Shown: positions 49,794 to 62,079 of the stretch, one piece after another
How positions within the stretch are numbered: the first letter of the stretch is position 1
Layout of the letters: each line of letters opens with the position of its first letter
Origin: Sitta carolinensis
Taxonomy: Eukaryota; Chordata; Aves; Passeriformes; Sittidae
Direction of reading: 5' to 3'
Assembly: GCA_032173965.1 (NCBI GenBank)
Contig: CM063284.1
Coordinates: 102,176,410-102,240,409 of the forward strand
DNA length: 64,000 nt
Notes under the pieces: generated by a model
Databases searched by the model: none
Seen by the model: only the letters and a program-made list of their open reading frames with translations
Told to the model about the DNA's origin: nothing
Made by a program: the position numbers and the translations under genes

Positions 49794-51447
49794 TAATATG
49801 AGCATTTACTTCCAAATGTTGTTGGATGAAACCACTTGAAGACTTGGAAAGTGCCTTTTATTCCTATATATGTGTCGTAGCAATTTCTATTCTGAAGGTC
49901 TTGGACCTTCTGTGACTCATTTTCTCAGGCGATGTCAGATTTTTGAGCAAGCAAAGTAGTGAGAGTGAATGATTGTAAAACTTTGCCAAACAGAGAGACT
50001 AATTTTCTTCTGTTACAGAGATTAATGTCATTCTTTTTGGATACAAAAGAAATCTCCTGGCTGATGAACTTTGCTCTGACACTGGGTGGGAATGGCTCCA
50101 GACTGTTGTTATTCTCTCTTTCCCCAGAATCGCTTTGCTCAGCAGCTATTTGTAGGATACTGAATAAGCCAAGGAGCCGTGCCAGTTCCTGCTGAGAATC
50201 AGTGATCAGCTCTTGTGCTAGGGAAAAGGCAATAGGAGCTGAGCCCTTCTGAGGGAAAGCTGCCTCGTTAAAGACCTCTCAGCCGCTGCCAAAACCAACA
50301 AGGCAAACAGCCCTCACGGGCAGCCGTGAACCCATGGGGTGGAGAGGTCTTTGCTGGTGGCGCAGTCCACTGGCTGAGAACACCTGCGGTTTGAAGGAGC
50401 CAGCAGTCCTTTCTGATTAACAACCTCCTACAAAGCACATTTTCATCTAATTTACCTCTTTTGGCTTTCAAATAAGCAAGTAATGTCACACCTGCTAAGC
50501 AGCTAGAATTATGCAGCATCATAAATTAAACTTTTTAATTTGCCAAGATTTCTGGCTTATGCCGTTTATCATTCAGAGTTATCCTTCAGAGAGGTAGGAG
50601 TGCTTCCTGCATGGCTGCATGTGAGAGGGGACTCTTTTTCCCTAGTCCTGCGGCACAGGAGGAGGCATGGATGGCAGTGGGCAGGAATGCCAACACCGGG
50701 AGCTCTCCAGAAGGGTGCGTCATTAGCAAAGTCATTAACGCAGGACACTTGTGTGGCAGTGCTGCATTTTGCACCACGTACCCCCACAGCTGCTGGAGGC
50801 TGAGTGGCTGGCAAGGCCCTGCTCTTTGGGTCCCCGTGGTGCAGACCAGAGCCCTCTGTGGCTCAGGCACTTTGGGCCAGCAGGGCAGCACTGAGAGCCA
50901 ACAGTTTGCAGCTGTCAGGTACTCTGAGAAGTCCTTACAAATGGGAGCATGATGCTCACATTAGTGCTGCTGTTCCAGCTGAGTAGGCTGGCATCAACTT
51001 CAGACATTCTGCTGTGCAGGAAGGGAAAGTGTCCTTATGAAGTTGGGTATATTGGCCTTCATCTTCCTGTCCCTTGACTCAAGGCCCAAAGCTGTTTAAT
51101 GTATGAGAGAGGGAATCAGTGAAGAGGATCTTTCTATAAATGCATTTCACTGATGGAAACTGGCTTTGGAGATTGTGATCTCTTGAAAATTATTTAGTGC
51201 AGGGAGTATCTGTTGGAAAGGTATCGATGAGACTGTGTTTTACATAAAAAAGCAAAGCGGTGCTGCTGCTTAGCACAAGTTCCGTGGAGGAGAGGTCAGA
51301 AATGTCAGCTAGTCCCAGGTCTGGTAATTGCAGAAAAAATGGGGTGACTGCACTGTCTTTTCCTGTGAAATTTTTCAATGCTCTTTCTCCCAAAACTGAA
51401 TCCTTCTCATTGTTTGGAGAATCATGGTAGGTTCTTCTTCTCAACAA

Positions 51448-53365
51448 GAAACAGAATTATTCATGGAGTAGAACAGTTTGAGGTCAGGGAATGTGGAGTG
51501 AAAACACTAAAGTGAAAAAATAATTTCCTTTTGAAGAAATATTTGAAGTAACAACAAATTGGTGTTTGAACAAATCTATGAAGAGTTGTCTAGGAAGCAA
51601 GTAATACAAATGAGTTAAACTGCTCATATGCACTTGACCTTTTCCATAACTGAAAAATCTGCATCAAAATAGATACAGATATATGTGGATGTGCTTAGGG
51701 TAAAGTAACTGCATTTAAAGAACTTAACCCAAAAATAGCACACATAGTCTAGATGTTCTAGTATCACAACCAGATACTAGAGGATGAGGGTGATTTGTGG
51801 TACCTTGCAGAGAGTGAGCGAGCTTAATTTGGGTTCTGTCCCCTCTTTCTGTACAACATACACAGATCTGCTTGGAAACAAGTTGGGAAGGAGCCAAGAA
51901 GGACAGCAGTGAATGGCATGAATCCCCCAAAGGGAAAACAGAAGTTCATCAACTGTGTGCAGCACAGCTCAGCTTTCCCTCTCTGCTGTTGGCTTTGCTG
52001 GGGCCAGCAGCTCAGCCTGGGGCCAGAGGGCAGAAGGTGGGTTTCTTCTGGACAGCCTTCTTCCAGTGAGATGCTGGGCTTGTCAAGGGAAGAGCAAAAG
52101 AGCTGTGAAGGCTCAGAGATGTACCTGCTTATATGAGACAAAAAACCTGCTCTTTGATATCGTACAATCAGGACAATCCAAGGAGGTTTTGTTTTGTTAT
52201 GGTCTCTTCTGAGGGAAGATAAACTCTTAAGTTAAATTGTGCACATTGCCTATGCAATACTGATAAAGAATCTTCTACACTCTATCCCTGCTGTTAATTG
52301 ATATAAAAATCCTTCATTTAAATGAAGACTATATTATTGATGTTCACATCTAAATTCAAGTGTGGAGACCAAGTCTGGAGCTGTTTCACACATCTCTTCC
52401 CAGAGGACTTAGCCATATTTATTCGGTGTAGGGACAGATGTGGGAGGCTCAGGGTCTGTAATAAGCATATCCATGGCTTGGATGTGCTGGCACTGCTGGG
52501 CCCTTCTCAGTCAGCTATTGGTAGCAGACTGTGTCTTGCTTCAGCTGGGCCTAGAGCAGCAATGCCAATAATCCCAAATCCAGTAGGAACAACCCATCTC
52601 AATGGATCAGTAGTGTTAAATGTCTTCTGGAAGGCAAATCTGTTGGATACCCCATCACCATGCGAAGTGTATTTAGAACTTCACACCCATGAGTTTATAA
52701 TAAAAAATATGCTAACATATACATCAACAAGGTGTGATTTGTGATGTTAATGACTTTCCCATCTATACATTTACTAACAAAATATATTGCATAATTTATG
52801 GAATTGCTTTTGCACTCAGAGTACAAACATCCTGATTGGTTCAGTTCAATGCCATATGTTATAGAGAAAATATGTTTACACTCAATGAAGACATGAATTT
52901 TAAGAAAAGCGTGAGCAAAATGATAAAATTATTAATGCGTTTTCTGCCTGTTGAACACAGAATTTATATATGTAATCTTATCTGAGATGTGTTGCAACAG
53001 TCAGCTTGGCTTTTGTTTTCACCCCTTAAGGCTTTCTCCAATATTCTTGTACTAGAAATGTTTTCTGAAGCTCTGCAACTAGACAATTAAGTGAGTACAA
53101 AGAGCACAATGATTACCCCACACAGCAAGTATCGTGTCATGTGTGGTAATGCCTTTCTTCCTTTCAGTTTTTCTAGTCTAGAGATAAGTTACACTGACAG
53201 ACTGGCTTCTGAGTCCATATCTAGTTCAGTTAGGATCAGTTTTAAGAGAATATTGCACTTCAGAAATATATAAATGCAAATGCTTGAAGACTGGAAAGAG
53301 TTAAAGTGATTTAGGGATTTTTAATTCTCACTAATTGATGAGAGAATTTAAATTTAAACTCTATA
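51448..53365. other. Unique intergenic sequence
   Basis: Nothing firmly recognised. It contains an open plus-strand frame of 140 codons at 52322-52744 that is judged to be chance. Confidence 0.55.
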
Positions 53366-53383
53366 ATGTATGTATGTATGTAT
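53366..53383 (+). repeat. Short (TATG)n microsatellite
   Basis: About four atgt units. Confidence 0.8.
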
Positions 53384-53805
53384 TTAAACTCCATTAACTC
53401 AATTGTTTGTGTTATATTATCATATGGCATGTTCTTTTAAACAGGTTTGTCCTTTCTGAAAGGATTTAGATGTAAAATAGGCAAGAGGAGAAGGGAGGTG
53501 ATGGTAGCTTATCTTACAGGGACACCATCATTGTCAGTTTGTGGAGGCAAACAGACCTCTTCAAGATGACTCATTCCACGGCCCTGGAAAAACAGTTTTG
53601 GGGCAGGCAGGCTCCGAGCAGGGTCCTCAGATGGTCATGATGAGTCAGAGCCTTAACATGTGTGTTTTATTTGAAAGACAGATTTCTGACAATTCTGGTA
53701 GACATTGGCCAAGTTGGCCAAGCTTTTTTTCTTTCCTGCCTCCTTTCCAGAGAGAACTGAAGATGCGTTTAACTGCTGCCAAATTGTTAGCTGATTGATG
53801 GCCTT

Positions 53806-53843
53806 GCTGGCCTGGCTGAGCACTGCTGGCCTGGCTGAGCACT
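53806..53843 (+). repeat. Perfect 19-bp tandem duplication
   Basis: The unit gctggcctggctgagcact occurs twice in direct succession, identical, followed by gct. Its perfection suggests a recent duplication. Confidence 0.92.
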
Positions 53844-56170
53844 GCTCTGAAGGTTATGTTTCCTGAAAGCAGAAGGAAAATCTCCCCATGACTACTCCGG
53901 CACTTGTAGAACAAGAAATTTGTCTGACTGGCTGCTGAATGTATTAATATTTGAAGTTAATTTCTCTGCTTGAATAATCTGGTGCCAAATCACATAGCCA
54001 TTTATCAGTTGTAAAGGGAAGACATTGCTCTTGCTCAATCAGCTCTAGAAAGTAAAACCACCATAACCTTGGTACATTTGACACAGCTGATCATGGAAAA
54101 TTACACTGCAATATTGTTCTGACTACTGGCTAACAAGAAGTATTTAGTAGTCTTATGTTCAAGGTTGGACTAAATGATATCTTCATTGTCCAGAAGAAAT
54201 GTAACAAATGAATTTGTAGTTGTATTAGCAGTGCCAGGTATGGAGAGGTATCCAAGTCTTCCTAAGAGTCTCCGCTGAATGGAAATCTCATGCAACATCT
54301 ACATGTATTGCAAGAGAGCATTCTCAGCAGAGGTCTTGGGAGGGAAGGGAATGCTCTACTTAAAAACATAGAATGTAAACACCACCCAAAGCAATAAAAT
54401 TTTGCCCACCTTCATCAGATCATGCCCTGCCCCCAGCTGCACTGCTGACAGATGGGGTGGGACGGCAAACAGGAGAACAATGCTGCCAGCAGGAATGAGA
54501 GCCTTCACTGGAAGACATGGGTTTGGCAAAGCTGCCTGCCAAACCAGCCACAGGATGACCACAGACTGATCCTGAAGTGTTGTCAGATACCCAGAATGTG
54601 GGCCAGAGTGAGTTGGCAAGAGGGAAGGTTGGCAATGGGAAGGGAGGAAGGAAAAGAGAAGTGCCAACAGAAGGAGAGAGAAGCTCTGTTTGACCAGTAG
54701 GCTTTGTCATCTGATAGACAATACAGTTTAATATAGCGAAAGCTTTTATTTAATAAATCAAAGGCTTTTATTCAAATCAATTACAGCAGCACTCATTGTG
54801 GGGCCCTTTTGGCTGTCAGGCTGAGTTGTAGCTCCATGCAAGGCTGTCTAAAGAAGGCAGCAGACAGACTGATGTTGCATTTCATTCATTTATTGTCACT
54901 GAAAGAGATTTGTGCATGTGCTATTTTCTTGCTAGGTCTCAACAGAGGTTTGTACAGTCAGGTTTTAAGAACCAGGATGTGAAAAGTGTCAGGTTTGGGT
55001 GATGGCTTGTATTTTGCTCATATCCTACTGAGAAAAAACAACTTGAATAAAATGAAGCAAAAACATTGCAAGCCATTGGCAGATGGCTTTTTAACAGTGC
55101 TGTCTCTATGGATTTGCTCAAAATCTGATTTTCAGATGTAGACTGTAATAATTCCAAGACACAGGGCTGCAATCCATGGCCACAATTCAGTGTGGCTGAA
55201 TCTGTGCTGATCCCTGTAACAGCAAAGCTACATTTTGGTTTACGTGGTGTGTAAATACTGATTAAATTCCTGTCCATGTCCAGCAAAGGTCACTTCCCTT
55301 ATGCCTGGGTGTGCAAGACTTTCCCAGGTGTTCCCACCTAACTGTGCAGAATGGAGAACACTGAGATAATGAAATCTTCAAGGACCAACTTAAAATGTCA
55401 TCCCACTTCTCATGTGGAAAGGCAGTAACTGTATTTCACTCCCAAGACTTTTCATCCCCAAAAGGTTTATATTATAGGCTGATTGTTATATACCGTATAA
55501 ATCAGAATTTCAAGGGGCCACAACAGCAGGTTAGTTCTCTATGCATTCAGCTCAACCTTTAAGGGTTACAAATACAGAGAGTAATGAGATTGCATACATA
55601 CCAGTGTCTCTTCAGAGGCTGTCATTGTTAACCTCACATGTGAGAGGAGTGTGAAGTATGTAATCCAGCATGGTGCTCTCCCTTCTGAGGTATCTGAAGG
55701 TAATAGGTTCTGGAAGAGCAACTCATCAGGGTCAAATGCCATCTCCTTGTACAGCGTCTACAGTTATGCAGGCCTGGAAGCTCTCAGGAAGGGTTCTGCT
55801 GCACTTGAAACATTCATTCATGGCACAGCAAAAGCACTACAGAGGGGTTTTTGTCGTAATAAGTGCTGGTTATAGACATTGCTTACATTTGACTGAGTAC
55901 TGTACAGATAAAGAGGGCCAAACGTTTGCCCCAAATTTTCTGCCACACATAACTAACTTCCATGTTTTTATCACTTTGAATGAGGAGTGGGCCAATCTAC
56001 TCCATCTATTTAGGTTTATTTTTAAAATGTGCTCTTAATGACACGCATCATATGCTTGAGCACCTAAGAAACCCTTTTCATTTTATGACAAGTAAGCTCC
56101 TATTTAAAATCTTTTGTTGAAGCATATTGTTGACTAATGTCTATAGACCTTAGTCCTACAAACCTTTATG
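53844..56170. other. Unique intergenic sequence
   Basis: No transposon recognised apart from a possible 40-nt CR1 tail relic near 54157-54195. A minus-strand ORF of 115 codons at 54939-55286 is unassigned. Confidence 0.55.
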
Positions 56171-56713
56171 TGCTGTGGTGGACTGATGCCAGCCAGCAGT
56201 TAAGTCTCCAGAGATATACACAGTCCTTCAAGAGAACAGCAAGAGCAAAAGCATGGTAAACATGTGGGTCGAGATAAAAACAGTTGAAGAAGTGAAGCAA
56301 AGTGGAAGAAGAAAGGGTATAAAAGGCCCCAAACAATTAATGCAAAAGCATTCACTCATCATCTCCCACAGACAGACCAATGCCCAGCCAGTCTCCTAGA
56401 AATTGCTTCCTCCTCCTCCATCCCCCTTCTGTTGCTGAGTGTGGTGTGTAATATGGGACATCCTGTCAGTGGTCAGTGGAACTCATCGGTCACAGATGTG
56501 TTCCCTCCCACTCTGACTGGTCTTCATCACCCCCAGGCTACTTGATGGAGTAGAGGCAAAGTGAGAACCAGAGAAGGTCTTGATGTTGTCCAAATACTGA
56601 TCAGCAGTAGCTAAAATATTAGTGTGCGATCACTTCACTTGCTGCTTTACCACAAGTACAAAACACAGTGCCATATGGGCTGCTATGAAGAAAATTAACT
56701 TCAACCAGACTCA
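56171..56713 (-). mobile_element. Solo LTR of the common avian ERVL-type family, minus orientation
   Basis: Matches from memory a very common avian LTR along its length. On the plus strand it begins tgctgtggtggactgatgcc (family: tg..gtggtt..aaccccagcc). It then has agccagcagttaagt, tgggtcgagataaaaacagt, tttgcctcta-like sequence around 56555, and the end gctatgaagaaaattaactt. In sense orientation the end gives TG...CA termini. It is strongly diverged with deletions and no internal retroviral region, so it is an old solo LTR. A clean target-site duplication was not found. The plus-strand gtataaaagg near 56320 is antisense to the LTR promoter. Confidence 0.75.
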
Positions 56714-59365
56714 ATGTAGCATCATGACAGGACATGCACAAGGACTGATGAACTCATATATGCATAATGGGTGTATCAGATCGATTCTTTTGTGTACGTT
56801 GGACTAGACAAGAGGATATTAATGTAAGTGTTTATAGGACTGGGAGTTCTGATTGCATTTACTCAGGCCTGGCAGCAGTATTAATGTATGTCAAGCATGA
56901 GAGATACTCAGGCTTTAATTGTGACCCCCCCCCGAGCACATCATCACAAAAAACCTCAATTGCTAGAAATATCACAACTGTAGAGATACAATTAAAAATC
57001 TTCTAGCTGCTACTAAAAGCACATTGATACAAGAGTTTCAAAAGTAAAAGTACCATTGCTTGGAAGGACTGTCAGTGAACATGAGGTATTAATCTCCCCT
57101 GACATATTTCCTCAGACAAGCTACAGCATCATTCTCACTCTTCATACCCAAGGCCCCCCTTTTCTGTGCCTTTGTACATTGAATCCTACCAGCAATATTA
57201 AAAAAACCAAAACAAAACATGGCAGAGTGTTTGTAGACTCCAGCTGCCTTCAGCCTCAAATCTTCCTTCCTTCCACCTCTCTCAAGTCATATCACTAAGA
57301 GCAGCACATGCTGTGGTGACAGGATTGGAAGTGGGAGCACCAGAGGGCACTTTATCTTCCAGGAGGGCTCTTGGAGGTGGAGATGTGACAGCCTTGCCCC
57401 GTGAGAAGGAGACCTGGAGAGACAGACTGAAGGAAGTGTGGGCAGCAGGAAGTGGCTTTCATGCTTGAAGCAGATTAGATGAGTCTGGAGAAATAACAAG
57501 GGCAGGAGCTGCCTTTTCAGCCTTCCACAGAGAAGTCTGCTTGGAAATAGCAGCAGGAGAGAAGATGATATTTTGCTGCTGCTGTTTATTGCAGTTTGCA
57601 AAGGGTTGACAAGGCTTTAGAAAGGTTTTTCCGTTGAAGTGGGCTAGGATGCTGAAGGGGCATGCAGGCTGCCGAGCAGGAATGTGCAGAACAAACTCCC
57701 TCATGCCAGTGGTGTATGAGAGCTCCCACAGGCAGGGCATGTGAATGGCTGAGGAAATGCAAATGCACCCATCAGTCTATAATTTCACAACAAGGTCTAA
57801 GCTACAAAACCAACCAACCAAATGAGCTACATGAGAAACGGCATTATTTTTCACACGGTCAGTTGGGTTTTACTGGTGGTGGGCCCCAAAATTAGCAGTG
57901 ACCATTGTCTTTCCTAACAAGCATCCCACAACAGACCTAAGTGTTAAATTTTTTTTTCTATTCCTAATTTATTTTTTTATTTAATAAAGCCCTGTGTCTG
58001 GCATGAGATACAGGATGCATGAAATTTTGTAGTGCAAAGCTCCAAGTTGATAAAACAAGTGTAAAGCCAACAATAAATCCAAAATGATATGACAAATCAT
58101 TCTGTTACAGTGATATGCCTATATAACTTGCTGCCTCTGAAGGCTAATGCACAAATACTTGAAGAAGTTACATTGGGAGGCAGGGCAGCCCAGTAACTTT
58201 TGAATCAGAAAACTAATGAGACTGTCAAACCTCAACTAAACTTTAAATTTACTTACTTTCCTTTAGTCATTCCTGATATGGGGGAGGGGGCAGGGGGGAG
58301 AAGAGACAAGACTCAAAACAACCACGAAAGGAGACTCAGCAGATGATCCTGATCAGTTTTGGAGGGTAATGCCAAAAGCTTTAGGTTTGCTACTGCCATT
58401 AAAGCTTCCCCAGGCCTTCCCAAAGGAAGATGCTTGGAATAGCTGTTGCTGAAAGTGTAATTTTATCTCTACTGCCACACCTCAAAGAACAAAATTCTGT
58501 TTTGTGCCTTTGCTACTTGTTATTAAAGAACTGTGAAGGGGCACATCCAGTAAGCAGTAGGATCTGGGGGCAGACCCACATACAATAAAATAAAAAGAAA
58601 ACATTTCAGAGATCCTAAAGATGAGCCAGAGCCAGATAAAGGAGATACCCAAAATGAAGATGGTCTTGATGATGCATTACACCTTCAGATCAAGTCTTTG
58701 TGGCACAGACACCTTTTTGAAACATGCTATGTAGCGCTGGGTAAGAATTTTTTTCTGTGTGTTTTTTTTTTTTTTTTTTTTTTTTTTTTCATCTTACTAT
58801 ATATAGGCCTTAAGCTGTTAGTACTCCATGAAGGTATCCTGCCAGGGACAGACTTATTTTGCTGATAAAGACCAGGAACCTGTCAGGAGCATTGCTGCTA
58901 TAAAGTTATAGATTACCTGCATGCCATCACCTCTCTCACCATTCACCACTGCTGCTCTTTCAGAATAGCTTAGCAAAAATCACCTACCTGAAGTCCTGGA
59001 GAGAAGATGAGCTGGGTGATAAAAAAAAAATGGCAAACCATTTAAAATATCTTTTTATTCATTTATATACCTCTTATATACTGGGTATACTGGGCATTGA
59101 AGAAAACATCCCTCCCTCTGTTCCAGACGGGGTCTGATGTCTCCCAAAGTTCTGTAGTGCTACTGGGCCTGCATTTATGTAACTTTCTTCTGAAAAGGGA
59201 GGTTGAATTATGAACACTTAAAACAGCTGTCAGTGCTCTTTTCTTTGTCTCCTCTAAAATGCCAACATCTGGAAAATTGTCAGAGTTCTGGGATATCAGC
59301 CCCTCATGTTCATATCTTCTTTCTCCTCCTTTCCTTTATATTTTCTCTTTTCCTAACTCCTGAAT
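56714..59365. other. Unique intergenic sequence with T28 run
   Basis: T28 at 58762-58789. The minus strand at 57285-57740 holds one long frame with a single TGA (see findings). No gene recognised. Confidence 0.55.
58762..58789 (+). repeat. T28 homopolymer
   Basis: Twenty-eight consecutive T. Confidence 0.9.
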
Positions 59366-59752
59366 GAATGGCGTGGGTTGGAATGCACTAGTCCAACCCT
59401 GCTGCTACAGGAAGGAACACCTTCCACTAGGTACAAGTTGCTCAGAACCTCATCCAACATGTCCTTGAATGTTTCCAGGAATCTACCACCTCTCTGGGCA
59501 ACCTGTTTCAGCATTTTTCCATCCTCACTGGAAAGTTTTTTTTCCATCTAATCTAAATTGTCCCTCTTTTAGTTTAAAACCATTACCCTCCATCATATTG
59601 CAACAGGCCCTGCTACAAAGTTTGTCACCATCTTTCTGGTAGACTACTACCCTGAAGTACTGAAAAGCTGCAATGAGATCTCCACTGGAGCCTTCTCTTC
59701 TCCAGAGAACCACCCCAGCTCTCTCAGCCTTTTCTTATCAGAGAGATAGATA
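59366..59752 (-). mobile_element. CR1 LINE 3'-end fragment
   Basis: Reverse-strand CR1: gaatggcgtgggttggaatg, accttccactaggtacaag, ttgctcagaacctcatccaa, ctctgggcaacctgtttcag, aggccctgctacaaagtttg and ctctcagccttttcttatc. The terminal octamers are missing at its left edge. Confidence 0.88.
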
Positions 59753-59754
59753 TC

Positions 59755-59774
59755 AGCTGATCATGTGATCAGCT
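59755..59774. repeat. 20-nt near-perfect palindrome
   Basis: Arms AGCTGATCA and TGATCAGCT are exact reverse complements separated by TG. It sits at the end of the CR1 fragment. Confidence 0.85.
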
Positions 59775-61487
59775 TCATCTGAAGTCATCATCTGTTTTTT
59801 CTTCTTGGCAAAATACTGTTTTGCCTAAATCTGGATTTCTCTATAATTTGTATGGATTGACAGCTGTAGTATGAGAGTGAGGACACGAAGCTGCTTGCTG
59901 TGCTTTCTTTGGCTGGCTCCAGTTTTACGGCATTGAAATTTGCAGGATGCCTTTTGTAACAACATCAGACACACTCTGCAACATAAACTCTATGAAAAAC
60001 TAGGGAAAAAAGAGTAATATCAGTAAAACAATAAGAAACACTGCAGAACTCTTTCCTCCTCGTCTCCTTTAACCCCTTCCTCCCCCCCCCTCAACAAGGC
60101 CTACCTGTGCAAAGTATGTCTGCATGAGTAGAGCAGCCAAAATAATGTCTAGTTGACACTGTCAATCTCTGTTCTCGGGAGAGAAATCCATGATTCTTGC
60201 TGCATTTCACGTTTGGGATCACACTGCCAGCACCACCTTCTGTCCAAGGGCTCCTTTGGCACATGTATCTTACTTATGCTTTTTGAAACACTGGATGTGT
60301 CCACGCATATTTCAATGGATAGATCACAAAATACAACTTTTTATGGTCCCATAATTATTACAAAGAAGTGTACTTGGCTGGCATACCATGCCAAGCTGGT
60401 TGTGAGGAATATGTTGTTAGAGGTTTGGATTTTGTTTCCTAACCCTAGGGTTTTAAAACGAATAAGAGCACATTCTGCAACAGGCTGAAGTGCTACAAGG
60501 TTTATCCAAGGACCATCATTCTTCTCAGCACTGGGGTCGTATTTCCCAAGTTTTTCAGTACCTCTGTTCAATTTATAGCAATGCACCGTACCTGCCAGCT
60601 ACACTTTAAAAGATGTTTTCCAGATGCAGGGCAAACCTCTCTTTGTGTCTCCAGATCTGAATTTTAGAGTGGTTTTGAACTAGGAGTTGACAAGCTCTGA
60701 GTCATTCTGTCCAAGCTGGATCTGTTAGATTTACAGCTTCTCAAAATGCACCAGGGTGACTGATACGTTTATATAGATACTGCCCCCATTCCAGATGGCT
60801 CAGCAGGATCATTTAAGAGCTGAAATACTGTGCAGTCGACCACATCCTTGAATTGGGTTTCCCATAAAGCTTTGGAAGTATTGAAAGTTGCTCTGCCTGC
60901 AATGTCTCCTTGAAACTTCTGGGTGAGAAAATGTTCCACAGTTCCAGCAGGTGGCTCAGCAAGCCATCACCGACTCATTCCCCCTTTTTGCTGCTTTGTT
61001 GCTGCAACAAAGGCAATTCCCAGCATATTCACACACTGGTCAGTGCTTTGTAGAAAGGGGAACCATCCAAACACTATGGAAGATCTATACAGCCATCCCC
61101 AGGAGCTTTAATGGTGTAAAGCTGTCTACTGGCAGTACTGAAAACCGCTCTAGTAACAGAGCAGTTTCACCATTTTTTGAGTGACTTCCCCACCAGCCAT
61201 TCTAGTATTGGTGTCTTTACCATCTTTAACAGAAGGAATTACATCTCCCTCATAGCAGTCATACATCTCAAGAACAAGAGCAGCACCACCCCTGCCATAG
61301 CAGCAGCAGGCACAGGGGGAATGGCAGGGAATGCCCAGGGCTGCAGGGGGTTGCTGCGACGAGACCAAGTACTACCAGCACAACACCATCTCTTCTTCAG
61401 AGCAGGGCAGCTTTAAGATTCTGCATTTGTGCAAGTGTATTTTTAAGCATACAATTCACCTCTTTCATATACAGGCACAGCTTATCT
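59775..61487. other. Unique intergenic sequence
   Basis: No gene or transposon recognised. Small overlapping ORFs on both strands at 60.1-60.6 kb and 60.9-61.4 kb are unassigned. Confidence 0.55.
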
Positions 61488-61932
61488 TACTCCACTCTGG
61501 TGAGCTGCATCCAGCTCCAGGGATCCCAGCAAAGGCTGAAAGAATTTGGTTTATTCAGCCTGGAGAAGAGAAGGCTTCAGGGTGACCTAATTGCAACCCT
61601 CCAGTACCTGAAGGGAGCCTCCAAGAAAGATGGACTTTTTACAAGGGGTTATAGAGGCAGGACAAGAAGGAATGGATTAAAACTGAGAAAGAGCTGATTT
61701 AGATTAGATATTAGGAAGAATTTTTCACTTTGACAGTGGTGAGGCACTGGAACAGGTTGCCCAGAGAAGTTGTGGATGCCCCCTCCTTGAAGTGTTCAAT
61801 GCCAGGCTGGATGGGGCTTTGAACAACCTGGTCTAGTGAAAGGTGTCCCAGCCCATGGCAGGAGGGTTGGAATGAGATGATCTTTAAGGTCCCTTCCAAC
61901 CCAGACTATCCTATGATTCTGTGATTCCATGA
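61488..61932 (+). mobile_element. CR1 LINE fragment with octamer tail, next to the PTPRM 3' end
   Basis: CR1 3' region: agaatttggtttattcagcc, tggagaagagaaggcttcag, aattgcaaccctccagtacc, gaggcactggaacaggttgc, gatggggctttgaacaacct and ggtgtcccagcccatggcag. The tail is tatgattctgtgattccatg. It is among the least diverged CR1 copies in the window and lies antisense to PTPRM, ending about 170 bp from the PTPRM poly-A signal. Confidence 0.92.
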
Positions 61933-62079
61933 CCTCCCTGTTGTCTGGATCAACACTGGATCACACAATAAACACTCACTGGAGGTAGCTCAGTATTTAC
62001 TAGATTTAATCTAGAAAAGAGGCTTAATTGAGTTAGTTGGCTTAGTTGCCAAGAGATATTATATTAAATTAAACAAAAT

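Larger units (their letters stand above)
49091..51224. other. Unique intergenic sequence with A22 and (CTCC)n tracts
   Basis: A22 at 49426-49447, extended A-rich to 49460, and (CTCC)n at 49774-49793. An 11-nt inverted repeat pairs 50270-50280 with 50342-50352. The moderately GC-rich part at 50.5-50.9 kb has overlapping ORFs on both strands, none recognised. Confidence 0.55.

Noticed and set aside
50540..50986. Overlapping ORFs of 60-113 codons on both strands
   Set aside because: Moderately GC-rich DNA with frames open on both strands; nothing recognisable.
52322..52744. Plus-strand ORF of 140 codons
   Set aside because: No domain, no recognisable homologue and no splice or promoter context; the opposite strand is also open for long stretches.
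54157..54195. aaggttggactaaatgatat resembles the CR1 3' end
   Set aside because: Too short and isolated to call an element.
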